This document shows, piece after piece, positions 62,871 to 64,000 of a stretch of DNA of 64,000 nucleotides. A program made the position numbers and the translations under genes. This DNA comes from Coffea arabica (Eukaryota > Streptophyta > Magnoliopsida > Gentianales > Rubiaceae), in NCBI RefSeq assembly GCF_036785885.1, contig NC_092310.1:124001-188000 (forward strand), written 5' to 3'. The notes beneath the pieces were generated by a model that saw nothing but the letters and a program-made list of their open reading frames with translations, was not told the origin of the DNA and did not search any database. Position 1 is the first letter of the stretch. Each line of letters opens with the position of its first letter.

Positions 62871-64000
62871 CTTCTGGGATTTTGGAGAAGAAGATGAGGG
62901 ATGATGAAGAAAGTTTAAAGGAAGAAGATAAAGAAAGACGAAGATGATTTGTAAATGGAGATATTCTAAACTTGCCATTTCTACCCATTTTAAATTTTGA
63001 TTGATAGATTGATATAATCTAAACTGGGTTTGTTTAGATTCTAAAAATTTATGGGAAATATTATGAATTTCATGAGATTTTTTTTATAATCAAGGTTTTG
63101 TTTTTCTTTTTTTAACTCTCTTAGGTTTGTTTAACAAAGATTTAGACAATGGAGGTGTACTTCAATTTCATAAGGATTTTTGAATTTTTAACAGAGAGAG
63201 AGAGAATTTGATTAATTGTCAATTTTACCAGCCCCCAACCCCCCCCCCCCCCCCCCTCTCCTCTCAAAGAAAAGTACTACTACGTGCGCATGTCCTCCTC
63301 TCCTCTATTTTCTGCTCACCTGCCCCTTGCCTTTCTCTAAAACGTCTTAATCACACCTTTTTCTTTCTTTTAAATTTCAATTTCGTTTGCTTGGCTGTTA
63401 GGAGAAAGGAGAAAACAGCTCCCTAGTGCTGATAGTAAAACACGGAGAATTTGTTATTCTTTTTCGCAATTTCCTTCACCGAATACAAAATCAGAATTGG
63501 CCTTGAATGACCATCTAAATATCTTTGGCAAAATCTTGGTAGACCTGATCTGATCTTGTACACCTTATGGTCCAAATTTTATCGCACCATCAAGTCTTGA
63601 GTTGGTGAGATAATGTAGAAAAATTGGAGCCACAGAGTTGACATAGACCGGATCCACCAAAGTGTTTGCCTCTAAACTACCATTTGTTTAGAGTAGCAGA
63701 ACCTAATGTACCAAGGCAAATCTAATTCCGAAGTAGTTGGAAGGAATCATAAGGGCAAGCCAAGGAGCTGACAAACATTTTAAGAACATCTTTGACAAAT
63801 CCACATCCGCAGCCCAAATAGAGCTTTTACTATAGCCTCAAAACTTTTGACATCAGAGTTCTGCTTTACACAATGAATCTCGGAAGCTACTATCTCAGAA
63901 AACTTTATCCTGGAAAAGAATGCCATCAATGATTACTGTACAAATGTTGCTGCTGCATACAACCAGTTGGGTATTAAGAACTCTCGATCAAAAACCAAGG
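62871..64000. other. AT-rich terminal stretch, no gene recognised
   Basis: This includes a run of 18 C at 63239-63256, a GA microsatellite at about 63191-63205 and C+T-rich sequence to 63400. From 63450 to the end the composition is more balanced. Minus-strand fragments there do not match a family I can name, and transposon debris is likely. Confidence 0.4.

Noticed and set aside
1-64000. CRISPR arrays, operons, riboswitches, prokaryotic attachment sites
   Set aside because: The window is plant nuclear DNA with spliced genes. No regularly spaced repeat array or prokaryotic gene cluster is present.

Overview
The window is nuclear DNA of a flowering plant, most likely a eudicot. The evidence is GT-AG introns of plant size, AT-rich intergenic DNA, plant protein families and many small inverted-repeat transposons. 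I could not fix the species. An asterid is a tentative guess from the transposon flavour only. No prokaryotic, CRISPR or viral system is present. I found no rRNA gene and could not support any tRNA gene by eye.

Six protein-coding host genes could be assembled exon by exon with reading phase preserved at every junction. From left to right they are: (1) a nucleoporin NUP214/LNO1 gene on +, entered from its middle and ending at 14524; (2) a plastid-targeted NusB-domain protein on -, 19229-24280; (3) signal peptidase complex subunit 3 on +, 31177-34512; (4) the beta subunit of ER glucosidase II on +, 36261-44813; (5) a cytosolic pyruvate kinase on +, 47861-52052; (6) a RING-H2 E3 ubiquitin ligase with an N-terminal zinc ribbon on -, 54591-55745, with a probable 5'UTR intron. 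Genes 3 and 4 both act in the ER secretory pathway, but nothing suggests a coordinated cluster. The gene order matters more: glucosidase II beta, pyruvate kinase and RING ligase appear to be neighbours in Arabidopsis, as do LNO1 and a RING paralogue. The window may therefore preserve an ancestral order that Arabidopsis has split (inference from remembered locus numbers).

The rest is introns and transposon-rich spacer. Several elements can be bounded by target-site duplications. Three have 9-bp duplications (Mutator type: 25647-26122, 52398-52777, 60739-61493). Two have TAA/TTA duplications (PIF/Harbinger type: 45860-46795, which still holds a transposase tail, and a related MITE at 49075-49333). 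One is a TA-flanked Stowaway (58749-59099). Two Tourist-like elements (15090-15680, 56977-58272), and a third less certain locus near 30 kb, have an unusual core of a long pyrimidine tract facing a purine tract. There are fossils of LTR elements (26963 to about 29870, and a gag scrap in an intron near 39.6 kb) and the broken C-terminal end of a MULE transposase (61880-62870). The interval 56.7-64 kb is almost entirely transposon debris.

The most unusual host-gene observations are a GC-AG intron and an in-frame 60-bp tandem duplication, both in the glucosidase II beta gene, and a GGGFA-rich minisatellite in the NUP214 tail. I found no convincing undescribed biological system.
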